A DNA stretch of 64,000 nucleotides, from the NCBI RefSeq assembly GCF_040436345.1, contig NC_133218.1:21989570-22053569 (forward strand), written 5' to 3'. The DNA comes from Pagrus major. Lineage: Eukaryota; Chordata; Actinopteri; Spariformes; Sparidae. Each line of letters starts with the position of its first letter. The stretch's first letter is position 1. Position numbers and translations under genes: made by a program. This document shows positions 13,451-24,072 of this stretch, piece by piece. The notes below the pieces were generated by a model, which saw only the letters and a list, made by a program, of their open reading frames with translations, ran no database searches and was not told where the DNA came from.

Positions 13451-14055
13451 CATTCATTCATTCATTCAACCTTTATTCAAATCTCGAAAAATCATTGAGG
13501 GCATCACTTTCAATGATGTCGAGAGCACAAATAAAAAAAAAATAGAATGGGTGCAAAAATGTGATAACAAACAGAAACAACGAACAGAATCATAGAGCGA
13601 GTAAACAGAATGGGTACATAAAAATGATAACAGATAAGAAGCAATATGACAGAATACAAATAAAATGGGGGAAAAAAGTCCTGAAAATGATAAGAAACGG
13701 CAAGCAAACGAACATGACAAGACACAAATAAAAAAGAGGCGCATTAAAGGTAAATGGCAGACAACCATACAGGACAGCCGTAGTTAAAAACAGTTACATT
13801 CAAATGCTGAGTAGTTTGAAATCAAAGTCTTAAACTGACCTGTAGGTATAACTGTATCAAGGTTAAATGTACGTTACAAAATGTTCCAAGTGTACGGACC
13901 ACTGAAATTGAAAAGAGTTTTCTCAAATTTAGTGTTTACCCGGGGAACTTTATTCAATCACTAGAGCGTGTTGAATAGTGACTCTGACTAGTTTCATAAG
14001 AGCTGATATATGGTGGCAAGCTCTTCAAGGCTTTCATTCTAGACGTTAACAGTAA
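13451..14055 (-). mobile_element. LINE 3' end, reverse-transcriptase C-terminus and tail
   Basis: On the minus strand, pieces in shifting frames read ALKSLPPYISSYETSQSHY, then FEKTLFNFSGPYTWNILQ, then LDTVIPTGQFKTLI. These match the end of fish L2-like LINE reverse transcriptases (PxYIS..., FSAPxxWNxLQ..., FK). The tail runs through AATAAAGG into GAATGAATGAATG, so insertion was in minus orientation. The frame is broken by stops. A second copy lies at 18,426-19,012, duplicated with the surrounding unit. Confidence 0.75.
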
Positions 14056-14904
14056 TCACATTCATTAACTCTGTTGCCAGTTGTATCGATCACCATGGAT
14101 CAGCCTTGTGCTTTATTATGTTGTCCATGCTGAGATGAAGGAAGATTTCCTCTGAAGAGCTTCAGCCTCAGATGTGACGTGGAGTCCAGCACTGCCACCG
14201 AGTGGCCATGTATCAACATTACAGCTGAATGAATCACCAAGCACACAATCACAGATGGATAGGATAGAAATCTGAAACAATAAATCCACTAATGCCCCAG
14301 AGAGGCAGACTTAATTCCACTGTGAGGCAACATTTTTTCACTCACTTTACATTTTCAAAACAATGTGTAACTTCAATTCTTTTGAATTGCAGAAATTCAA
14401 ATTAAAAGAAGGATAGCTGCATATTTTTATGACACAGTGAACAACATGAAGCCTTTATGTCCATACCTATAACACATGTATAAACATAGCATTACTAGAA
14501 AACAATGTCATTGCCAATTATGTTCCTTTCAATTTTTATTAATCGTGAATGATTTTGTTGTTTTTGTCACTGCTGCACTATGTTTGTTCCATTTAGCAAC
14601 TTTCTTGTCTGCAAGTATTGCAAATAACATATGTTGGAGTGTGACATTTTATTATTTATTATATTATCAATTATATCTTATTGCTCTCCAAGGGATCTCT
14701 TTTGCCTCTGAAAGTTATTTGGGGGAATCTTTCCCCTTCTTCCAAGTTTTGGCTGTGTCAGAGACTGTTTCTGGTATGGGCAAATTAAGAAATGTATTTA
14801 TCTGTGCACAATTAAAAAATACATTTAACATGAAAAAAAAAAGATTTGTAATGAACTGATTTCATAGCTGTTTCATAGATAGCTGTTGGACCAAACAGAC
14901 ATAG

Positions 14905-15024
14905 CACATAAGACCTGAATTTCATGTCTTTAACCATCAAACATTTTGCTAAACATTTGAAAAGAGGAAGATGATTCATTAGTAAATTCATCAATATCTA
15001 ATCATTTTTCTTACTGTACAAATG
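14905..15024 (-). pseudogene. remnant of the distal 5' flank of a lost SAA gene
   Basis: The stretch reading CATAAGACCTGAATTTCATG and TCTTTAACCATCAA, up to CTGTACAAATG, matches the distal 5' flank of SAA copy C (about 25,600-25,712) and part of the flank at about 29,700-29,760. Here it lies downstream of copy A with no gene body beside it. This suggests another SAA gene once stood here. The matching position of unit 2 holds different pieces of an SAA gene (19,839-20,151). Confidence 0.5.
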
Positions 15025-15069
15025 TTATTTTTCGTTGAGTTACTGGACAACAAGGCTCACTGCAAACAA

Positions 15070-15075
15070 TTTATT
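15070..15075 (-). terminator. candidate poly(A) signal of SAA copy A
   Basis: AATAAA on the minus strand, about 360 bases past the stop codon of copy A. The same signal stands in the same place in copy B. Confidence 0.4.
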
Positions 15076-15434
15076 CTTATTTATGGATTATTGCTTTTCC
15101 ACATATGAGCTCTGATAAGTAAGTGATGAGCATTTTGTTTAACCATTATAGATACTTAAAAAAAACAACCACCAATCATCATCATGACAACACTTTAATG
15201 AGTATTTTATGTTGACCTAAGAAAAGGTCCTTGAGTGGCAGGAAAGGCTAAAGTCTTTTTTCATGAGTTTACTTGTATTTACATTCCAAAAATCTTCAAC
15301 AGAAATATCATGGTGGCTATAGAGACACATCTATTCTAGCAAAAGCATGATTATATTGGAAAAACACATGATTATAAAAGGAATTTCCCTCAAACTGTAT
15401 GGTCAGTAACTCCAACACTAGACTAGCCTTCGTA

Positions 15435-16301
15435 CTAGTATCTTGAAGGAAGTCCGCGTGGCCTATAGCGGTTGGGATTTCCTCCGTTGCGCCCCCACCG
15501 GTTTGCCTCCTGATCTTTTGCGATGTCCGTACGATCACGATCCTTTATCAAATGGTATGCCGCTCTGCCATTACTGAAATGGGACAATAGACAATGAATA
15601 TCAGTACAAGCAGTCAACAACATAAGTGCTTTTCAAAGCTTAATTTAAAGTCGTTTAATGGATAAAATATCTTTATTTCACTAAGGAGGTTTTAACATTG
15701 AGCCTCATCAAGGTAGAACTGCAGATTCTTTTATCATGAAATATTATTGTGATCAAATGATACATAAGTCTGGTTGTCATCAGCATAGAAGTAACAACAG
15801 ATAGAATACTTTTTGATGTAGTTAGTGGAAACTTGTAAATGAAAATTACTAAAGAGCTGAAAAATGATCCCAAAAGTACTTCACACTGAGCTAAGGAAAA
15901 AAAAGACTAAAACTGATTTTTGCTCACCTGATAACCTTAGCAGCCCACCTGCCCCCTGGTCCTCTCTGGGCAGCATCATAGTTTCCTCTGGCATGGAAGT
16001 ACTTGTCTGAGTTTTTCCAGTTGGCCTCCCTCATATCCCTGTATGCTCCCCACATATCACGACTTCCTGATCAGAAGGACAGCAGACATTATTTTGTTAA
16101 ATTAAAGAGAAAATTACAGAATTTTTTTTAAAAAAAATCAGGTAATTCTCCACATAATCCTGGATATATAACATTACAATTATACACATTGTACTCATGA
16201 AGATGTTTCTAACCTCGAACAGCTTGACCAGGAAACTTGTACCACTGTGCATTGGTTTCCACAATTAGAAACAGAACAATTGCTGCAAGAAGCAACTTCA
16301 T
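15435..16301 (-). CDS. saa: serum amyloid A, copy A
   Basis: Secreted acute-phase apolipoprotein of about 121 residues, close to the usual SAA length of about 122. Three coding exons: 16,301-16,214, 16,066-15,928 and 15,573-15,435, with GT-AG introns of 147 and 354 bases in the vertebrate SAA layout. A noncoding exon ends at 16,426, and its intron ends with acceptor CTTTAG before 16,313. The signal peptide ([18 protein letters not shown]) is followed by QWYKFPG. Exon 3 carries the SAA signature: SRDMW, then [19 protein letters not shown], then RWAAKVIS. Exon 4 has the [13 protein letters not shown] form of the conserved tail and ends GLPSRY. Oddity: residue 36 is Gly (codon GGA), giving DMWGAY where SAA normally has DMWRAY. 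From general knowledge, SAA is made in liver and epithelia, binds HDL lipid and retinol, and is induced in inflammation. Family assignment is near certain. Confidence 0.95.
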
Positions 16302-16508
16302 GTCTGAAGATGTCTAAAGAGAAAACAAAAAACAATCAAATATTTCATCATTAAAAAATCCAAAAAGGTACAAACTTGCATTCATATTTTTCAGGTCCTA
16401 TTACCAAATTACATTTTAAACTTACTTTGCTGTTCCTGCAGAGTTTAGAGTCTTAACAGATCGAACGTAGAGTATCTTGTAAGTGAGGACTCCTCTGATC
16501 TGAGTCTC

Positions 16509-16621
16509 CTTTTATTCTGTCCTGAAACAATGCAGGTTTTGATATTACCAAATTATGGAAACTCCAGTGTGAAATCTGAAATGTCAGCAAACATACTGAA
16601 GATATTCTCAAGTTGTGCAAC
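16509..16621 (-). promoter_or_regulatory. promoter of SAA copy A with C/EBP-like and weak NF-kB-like sites
   Basis: Reading upstream: a TATA-like AATAAAAG at 16,509-16,516 and an NF-kB-like TGGAGTTTCC (minus strand) at 16,557-16,566, one base off consensus. A C/EBP-like GTTGTGCAAC stands at 16,612-16,621. The first exon would run from about 16,480 to 16,426. NF-kB plus C/EBP is the known control pair of mammalian acute-phase SAA genes. Its use here is inferred. Confidence 0.6.
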
Positions 16622-16904
16622 TGCACATTTAAGCAAAGACAGTGACACACTTGTTTATAATTAAAAACCTTAGTTTTAGTTTCTTTTTTGTACTGGCAAG
16701 TTTTGTACTGGCAAGCTGTGTTGTGCTCCACCTCTGGATCTGGTCCTGGAAATAATTGCTGGTGCAGCTTCAGCCACAAAGAGGAGAATAACAGAGTGTA
16801 TGAAAAAAACAAAAAAACATCTGCAGTAATATCCCAGAAACTAAAAAGAGAATGGAAACTGTGCAAAACATCCTCTGAGAGAAAGACATGATGTAAAAAA
16901 TAAC

Positions 16905-16930
16905 AATAATAATAATAATAAGAAGAAGAA
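16905..16930. repeat. AAT/AAG microsatellite
   Basis: A short run of AAT units passing into AAG units. It is absent from the matching place in unit 2. Confidence 0.8.
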
Positions 16931-18425
16931 CTGATAATGTCATATGTTGTTTTTTAACATATTGTACAGTGACTGTTCAGATCATAATATAGTAGAGTTT
17001 GCATGAAAAGATATGTTTCCCTTATTTCTTATACAGGACAGAATGTGGAACTGCTGTTTTTCTCTGTGTTACTGTACAGTACTGTACGTGCCGGGTCAAA
17101 CATGTCATGCTACAACTTGTTTGCTGGTTGCTACACAAGGAGAACTTGGTTCTCATTTTCTATGACTAATCTACAAGAAAATTCTGTCTAATGTTACATA
17201 ATTTATTTCTGACTGTGTTCTTGGATACATGGGAGTTTGTTGCTTGTGAGTTACATTCAGGCTCCTGCAAGCCCAGTGAACATTCATTGATCATTCTTGA
17301 TCAATGTATCAATCAAAGTAGGGCCTGCTTTGGTGGTTTTATAAAACTGCCGCAGTGCCTTTTCAGAACATGCTGTTCGGCACTGCTCGCAAACTCTAAA
17401 TGTTTAAGATTTAAAATCTGGCTAATCACATCGGTACTTTCCAAGCTGGTGTTGCATCGAGTATCGTTTCCCCCTGGAGATTTGTTTCCCCCTAGTCCCG
17501 CCCCCAACCAAACAGTGAAGGAAGTGTGAGTTCACAAATAGCCTGCCCACAAGCCGCTATGCTTGTACGACTGATTATGGAGAGCTGCCAGGGCTGAAAA
17601 CTAACCCTTTTTCAACAAGTTTTATCGGTTGGCTACTGTATTCAAGGCGTGAAAGGCACATTTCATGACTGTGTTGTTATATTCAACAGAACCAATGTTT
17701 ATTGCATTTTTTGTCTTTATTTACACAACCAACTACTGTTACTTATATAAATAAATAGGTTGAATATTATAATTGTTAAATCTTCATTTTAAATATTTAA
17801 GACTCTTGGAAGAAATGTGTGCTCACTGACACAACTGATGCAGGTTAAAGAATGAGCAAAAGTCTCAAAGAAGAAGAAGTCTCAAAAGTCACATACCTCA
17901 ACGACTGATGGTATTTTTATTATTTTACCTAATAAGCTATATGATGGTTTTCTTTCACACTGAGTACAGTGACAGGCATGCCACTATTTTGTTTCATTCT
18001 TGAGGTTAATCATATTCATCAACTCTGTTTCCAGCTGTATCACCCAGAATGGATCACAATGACTTTATTATGTTATCCATACTGAGCTGATGGAAGACTC
18101 CCTCTGAAGTGCTTCAGCCTCAGATGTGACGTGGGGTCCAGCACTGCCACTGCAAAAATTACACACACAAAAAAACATATTCACGCCTCTTGTATTATCT
18201 ATGCAGCAGGTTTTGAGATAGCGAGCTCACATTTGTTTGTTTGTCCCAAAACAACAGAGGTGAATGGACCTTATATTACATTTTAAAATGCAACACGGTA
18301 AAACAATTTGTCTTAGGCTTTGTTTCTTCTGAAGAAAGTAGTTTCCAATAAAACTTTTCATTCTTTGTGGCTTATCCAGACTAACAACAGCCCTGTTTCT
18401 GGAAAGACATGTAGCTATTTTGTTT

Positions 18426-19012
18426 CATTCATTCATTCATTCAACCTTTATTTAAATCTCAAAAAATCATTGAGGGCATCACTTTCAATGATGTCAACAG
18501 AATAGGTACAAAAATGTGATAACAAACAGAAACAACGAACAGAATCACAGAGCGAGTAAACAGAATGGGTACATAAAAATGATAACAGATAAGAAGCAAT
18601 ATGACAGAATACAAATAAAATGGGAAAAAAAGTCCTGAAAATGATAAGAAACGGCAAGCAAACGAACATGACAAGACACAAATAAAAAAGAGGCGCATTA
18701 AAGGTAAATGGCAGACAACCATACAGGACAGCCGTAGTTAAAAACAGTTACATTCAAATGCTGAGTAGTTTGAAATCAAAGTCTTAAACTGATCTGTAGG
18801 TATAACTGTATCAAGGTTAAATGTACGTTACAAAATGTTCCAAGTGTACGGACCACTGAAATTGAAAAGAGTTTTCTCAAATTTAGTGTTTACCCGGGGA
18901 ACTTTATTCAATCACTAGAGCGTGTTGAATAGTGACTCTGACTAGTTTCATAAAGAGCTGATATATGGTGGCAAGCTCTTCAAGGCTTTCATTCTAGACG
19001 TTAACAGTAATC
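18426..19012 (-). mobile_element. LINE 3' end, duplicated with unit 2
   Basis: Same fragment as at 13,451-14,055, with the same breaks. It was copied with the whole unit and is not a separate insertion. It lacks about 18 bases of an A-rich stretch near 18,499. Confidence 0.75.
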
Positions 19013-19838
19013 ACATTCATTAACTCTGTTGCCAGTTGTATCGATCACCATGGATCAGCCTTGTGCTTTATTATGTTGTCCATGCTGAGATGAAGGAAGA
19101 TTTCCTCTGAAGAGCTTCAGCCTCAGATGTGATGTGGAGTCCAGCACTGCCACCGAGTGGCCATGTATCAACATTACAGCTGAATGAAACACCAAGCACA
19201 CAATCACAGATGGATAGGACGGAAATCTGACACAATAAATCCACTAATGCCCCAGAGAGGCAGACTTAATTCCACTGCGAGGCAACATTTTTTCACTCAC
19301 TTTACATTTTCAAAACAATGTGTAACTTCAATTCTTTTGAATTGCAGAAATTCAAATTAAAAGAAGGATAGCTGCATATTTTATGACACAGTGAACAATA
19401 TGAAGCCATTATGTCCATACCTATAACAAATGTATAAACAGAGCGTTGCTAGAAAAAAATGTCATTGCCAATTATGTTCCTTTCAATTTTTATTAATCGT
19501 GAATGATTTTGTTGTTTTTGTCACTGCTGCATTATGTTTGTTCCATTTAGCAACTTTCTTGTCTGCGAGTATTGCAAATAACCCATGTTGGAGTGTGACA
19601 TTTTATTATTTATTAAATTATCAATTGTATCTTATTGCTCTCCAAGGGGGTCTCTTTTACCTCTGAAAGTTATTTGGGGGAATTTTTCCTCTTCTTCTGA
19701 GTTTTGGCAGTCAGAGACTGTTTCTGATATGGGCAAATTAAAAAATGTATTTATCTGTGCACAATAATAAAAAAAAAAATTGTAATGAACTGATTTCATA
19801 GCTGTTTCATAGATAGCTGTTGGACCCAACAGACAAAG

Positions 19839-20151
19839 CACAGGAAGAGGTTTCAACCCACTTACAGGCCACAGTTCTGTTATAATGAGTTTACTTATAT
19901 TCGGTTTATTAACAACTTAAACAGTAATATCATCGTGGATATATAAGACACATCAATTCTTGCAAAAGCATAATTCCATATTGGAAAAAAACAAAATTAT
20001 AACAGCAATTTCCTTCAAACTGTATAGTCAATAGCTTTATTTTTTTTTCTTTTTGTTGTGTAATGACAATTTTTGCTTTGCTCTACCTCTGGACCTGGTC
20101 CTGCAAAGAATTGCTGATGCTGGTGCAGCCAAGAAGAGGAGAATAACAGAG
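19839..20151 (-). pseudogene. deletion footprint of a lost SAA gene (3' region joined to 5' flank)
   Basis: The part at 19,839-20,036 matches the 3' region of copy D (27,195-27,395): GAGGTTTCAAC, TATAATGAGTTTACTT, AACAACTTAAACAG and AGACACATC all recur in order. The part at about 20,060-20,151 matches the sequence upstream of SAA promoters (CTCTACCTCTGGACCTGGTC, then GAGGAGAATAACAGAG; compare 16,725-16,797). Coding exons and promoter between them are gone. The simplest reading is an SAA gene removed by an internal deletion. Confidence 0.6.
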
Positions 20152-20196
20152 TTATTTTTCTTTGATTTACTGGACAACAAGGCTCACTGCAAACAA

Positions 20197-20202
20197 TTTA
20201 TT
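20197..20202 (-). terminator. candidate poly(A) signal of SAA copy B
   Basis: AATAAA on the minus strand, about 360 bases past the stop of copy B, at the same place as in copy A. Confidence 0.4.
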
Positions 20203-20562
20203 ATTATTTAGTGACTTTTGCTTTTCCACATATGAGCTCTGATAAGTAAGTGATGAGCATTTTGTTTAACCATTATAGATACTTAAAAAAAACAACCACC
20301 AATCATCATCATGACAACACTTTAATGAGTATTTTATGTTGACCTAAGAAAATGTGCTTGAGTGGCAGGAAAGGCTAAAGTCTTTTTTCATGAGTTTACT
20401 TGTATTTACATTCCAAAAATCTTCAACAGAAATATCATGGTGGCTATATAAGACACATCTATTCTAGCAAAAGCATGATTATATTGGAAAATCACATGAT
20501 TATAAGAGGAATTTCCCTCAAACTGTGTGGTCAGTAACTCCCACACTAGACTAGCCTTCGTA

Positions 20563-21434
20563 CTAGTATTTTGAAGGAAGTCTTCGTGGCCTGTAGCGGT
20601 TGGGATTTCCTCCATTACGCCCCCACTGGTTTGCCTCCAGATCTTTTCCGATGTCCTCACGATCACGACCCTTTATCCAATTGTATGCCGCTCTGCCATT
20701 ACTGAATTGGGAAAATAGACAATGAATATCAGTACAAGCAGAAAACAACACAAGTGCTTTTCAAAGCTTAACTTAAAGTCGTTTAATGGATAAAATATCT
20801 TTATTTCACTAAGGAGGTTTTAACATTGAGCCTCATCAAGGTAGAACTGCAGATTCCTTTATCATGAAATGTTATTGTGATCAAATGATACATAAGTCTG
20901 GTTGTCATCAGCATAGAAGTAACAACAGATAGAATACTTTTTGATATAGTTAGTGGAAACATGTAAATGAAAATTGCTAAAGAGCTGAAAAATGATCCCA
21001 GAAGTACTTCACACTGAGCTAAGAAAAAAAAAAAAAAAGACTAAAACTGATTTTTGCTCACCTGATAACCTCAGCAGCCCACCTGCCCCCTGGTCCTCTC
21101 TGGGCAGCATCATAGTTTCCTCTGGCATGGAAGTACTTGTCTGAGTTTTTCCAGTTGGCCTTCTTCATGTCCGTGAATGCTCGCCACATATCACGACTTC
21201 CTGATGAGAAGGACAGCAGACATTATTTTGTTAAATGAAAGAGAAAATTACATTTTAAAAGAAATTAAAATCAGGTAATTCTCCACATAATCCTGGATAT
21301 ATAACATTACAATTATACACATTGTTTTTGTGAAGATGTTTCTAACCTTGAATAACTTCACCAGGAAACTTGTACCACTGTGCATTGGTTTCCACAATTA
21401 GAAACAGAACAATTGCTGCAAGAAGCAACTTCAT
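20563..21434 (-). CDS. saa: serum amyloid A, copy B
   Basis: Secreted SAA of 121 residues. Coding exons 21,434-21,347, 21,200-21,062 and 20,701-20,563, with introns of 146 and 360 bases. A noncoding exon ends at 21,558 and exon 2 begins at 21,446. The signal peptide is identical to copy A. The mature part begins [12 protein letters not shown]. Exon 3 reads [16 protein letters not shown] before the shared [19 protein letters not shown], then RWAAEVIS. Exon 4 starts [16 protein letters not shown] and ends [20 protein letters not shown]. It differs from copy A at about 19 of 103 mature residues, although intron 3 is only 3-4% different. Unlike A, it keeps the conserved Arg of DMWRA. Confidence 0.95.
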
Positions 21435-21640
21435 GTCTGAAGATGTCTAAAGAGAAAACAAAATCAATAAAATATTTCATCATTAAAAAATCCAAAATGG
21501 TACAAACTTGCATTCATATTTTTCAGGTCCTATTACCAAATTACGTTTCAAACTTACTTTGCTGTTCCTGCAGAGTTTAGAGTCTTAACAGATCGAACGT
21601 AGAGTATCTTGTAAGTGAGGACTCCTCTGATCTGAGTCTC

Positions 21641-21754
21641 CTTTTATTCTGTCCCTGAAACAATGCAGGTTTTAATATTACCAGATGATGGAAATTCCAG
21701 TGTGAAATCTGAAATGTCAGCAAACATACTGAAGATATTCTCAAGTTGTACAAC
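21641..21754 (-). promoter_or_regulatory. promoter of SAA copy B with NF-kB-like and palindromic C/EBP-like sites
   Basis: TATA-like AATAAAAG at 21,641-21,648 and TGGAATTTCC (minus strand) at 21,690-21,699, which contains the NF-kB core GGAATTTCC. A perfect palindrome GTTGTACAAC lies at 21,745-21,754, where the other copies have C/EBP-like GTTGTGCAAC or GTTGTGTAAC. Spacing matches copy A. Confidence 0.6.
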
Positions 21755-23178
21755 TGCACATTTAAGAAAAGACAGTGACACACCTGTTTATAATTAAAAA
21801 CTTTAGTTTTAGTTTCTTTTTTGTACTGGCAAGTTTTGTACTGGCAAGTTGTGCTGTGCTCCACCTCTGGATCTGGTCCTGGAAATAATTGCTAATGCAG
21901 CTTCAGCCACATAGAGGAGAATAACAGAGTGTATGAAAAAACAAAAAAACATCTGCAGTAATATTCCAGAAACTAAAAAGAGAATGGAAACTGTGCAAAA
22001 CATATTCTGACAGAAAGACATGATGTAAAAAAAAGAACTGACAATGCACTGATGATGTCATATGTTGTTTTTCAACATATTGCACATTGATTGTTCAGAT
22101 CATAATATAGTAGAGTTTGCATAAAACAAAATGTTTCCCTTATTTCTTATACTGGACAGAATGTGGAACTGTTGTTTTTCTTTGTGTTACTGTACAGTAC
22201 TGTACATGCCGGGTCAAACATGTCATGCTACAACTTGTTTGCTGGTTGCTACACAAGGAGAACTTGGTTCTCATTTTCTATGACTAATCTACAAGAAAAG
22301 TCCGTCTAATGTTACATAATTTATTTCTGACTGTGTTCTTGGATGCATGGGAGTTTGTTACTTGTGAGTTACATGCAGGCTCCTGCAAGTCCAGTGAACA
22401 TTCATTGATCATTCTTGATCAATGTATCAATCAAAGTAGGGCCTGCTTTGGTGGTTTTATAAAACTGCCGCAGTGCCCGTTCAGAACATGCTGTTCGGCA
22501 CTGCTCGCAAACTCTAAATATTTAAGATTTAAAATCCGGCTAATCACATTGGTACTTTCCAAGCTGGTGTTGCATCGAGTATCGTTTCCCCCTGGAGATG
22601 TGCTCGTATGACTGATTATGGAGAGCTGCCAGGGCTGAAAACTAACCCTTTTTCAACAAGTTTTATCGGTTGGCTACTGTATTCTGGGCGTGAAAGGCAC
22701 ATTTCATGACTGTGTCGTTATATTCAACAGAACCAATGTTTATTGCATTTTTTGTCTTTATTTACACAACCAACTACTGTTACTTATATAAATAAATAGG
22801 TTGAATATTATAATTGTTAAATCTTCATTTTAAATATCGAAGACTTTCGGAAGAAATGTGTGCTCACTGACACAACTGATGCAGGTTAAAGAATGAGCAA
22901 CCGTTCTCAAAAGTCACATACCTCAACGACTGATGGTATTTTTTATTATTTTACCTCATAAGCTATATGATGGTTTTCTTTCACACTGAGTACAGTGACA
23001 GGCATGCCACTATTTTGTTTCATTCTTGAGGTTAATCACATTCATCAACTCTGTTTCCAGCTGTATCACCCAGAATGGATCACAATGACTTTATTATGTT
23101 ATCAATAGTGAGCTGATGGAAGACTCCCTCTGAAGTGCTTCAGCCTCAGATGTGACGTGGGGTCCAGCACTGCCACTG

Positions 23179-23709
23179 AGTGGCCATGTATCCACATTGC
23201 AACTGAATGATGCACTAAGCGCACAATCACAGATGGATAGGACTGAAATATGACACATTAAATCCACAAATGCCACAGAAGTAGACTTAATCCTTTTGTC
23301 AGGCGATGTCTTTCCACCAACAGTGAACTGGGTTGTTTTAATTGCAGAAAGGTTCACATTAAAAGAAAGCCAGCTGCAGATTTTATTACACAGTCCACCA
23401 TCTGACAACATAGTGAAGCCATTTTGTCCATACCTACATATCGATGAAAAAGAATATGTTCCAATAATTATTAAATGATTCTTGTTTTGTCACTGTCCAG
23501 AGTCAAATCTTCTGCAATTTTTTTTTTGCAAATGAACCGAACAGACAAAACAAAACAACTCTTGTAAATGTGTGTTGTGTAAAATACTGCATACTGTCAC
23601 TGTGTTGTCAATAACTCAATGTTGTGGAAATTGAAATATCAGTTCTTGTCTGCAGATGAGTTTTGGTACTTAAAAACCAAACAACACAACATTTAATTTT
23701 TGATAAATC
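23179..23709. other. spacer between SAA copies B and C
   Basis: Contains the rest of the recurring CAGCACTGCC / GAGTGGCC block (about 23,040-23,260), also seen near 14,190, 18,140, 19,150 and 26,080. No gene is seen. Confidence 0.6.
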
Positions 23710-23715
23710 TTTATT
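23710..23715 (-). terminator. candidate poly(A) signal of SAA copy C
   Basis: AATAAA in the context GCAATAAAGATTTATC on the minus strand, about 360 bases past the stop. The equivalent site in copy D (about 26,950) is changed to ATTGAAG. Confidence 0.4.
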
Positions 23716-24072
23716 GCTTCAAGGCAAAAGTAATCATCATCAGTATACAGATATGATTATAGAAAGACAGACTCTTCTCACTTCTTATAGCAATTTGGGA
23801 TTAGGCACATTAACTGTAGCCAACAACAGGATACACATGATTCATGATATGAACCCCATTCCGAGCTAGACTCTTTTATAATGAGTTCACTTGTATTTAG
23901 TTTCCTAACAACTTAAGCAGAAATATCATGGCGGCTATAAAATAAACATCTATTCTATCAAAAGCATGAACACACGATTCTAACAGTAATTCCCCTCAAA
24001 CTGTATGGCCAATAACTCCAACATTAGAAATGCCTTTCATCAGTTTTTTTCCACCAGTCGATGGCTTTTATA

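Larger units (their letters stand above)
13174..18152. repeat. tandem duplication unit 1 (about 5.0 kb) carrying SAA copy A
   Basis: Nearly all of this segment is repeated in the same order and orientation at 18,153-23,178. Its left edge CAAAAATGACACACA recurs as CAAAAATTACACACA at 18,153. Its right edge ends inside a block reading CAGCACTGCCACTG. In unit 2 the same block continues as AGTGGCC at 23,179, but here it is joined directly to the left-edge sequence. The unit holds, left to right, a LINE tail, a CAGCACTGCC block, a conserved spacer, an SAA flank remnant, SAA copy A and its 5' flank. Confidence 0.9.
18153..23178. repeat. tandem duplication unit 2 (about 5.0 kb) carrying SAA copy B
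   Basis: Second unit, the same in order and direction as 13,174-18,152. By hand, intron 3 of the SAA gene differs at about 3-4% of sites between the units. Differences beyond point changes include the lost AAT microsatellite, a shorter flank near 22,590, and a different piece of SAA remnant at 19,839-20,151. Confidence 0.9.

Noticed and set aside
13341-13595. 84-codon plus-strand frame repeated at 18,320
   Set aside because: It runs into the opposite strand of a LINE tail and is only conserved because the whole unit is duplicated.
16453-16866. 137-codon minus-strand frame
   Set aside because: It lies across the promoter and 5' flank of SAA copy A; the matching region in unit 2 has a broken frame.
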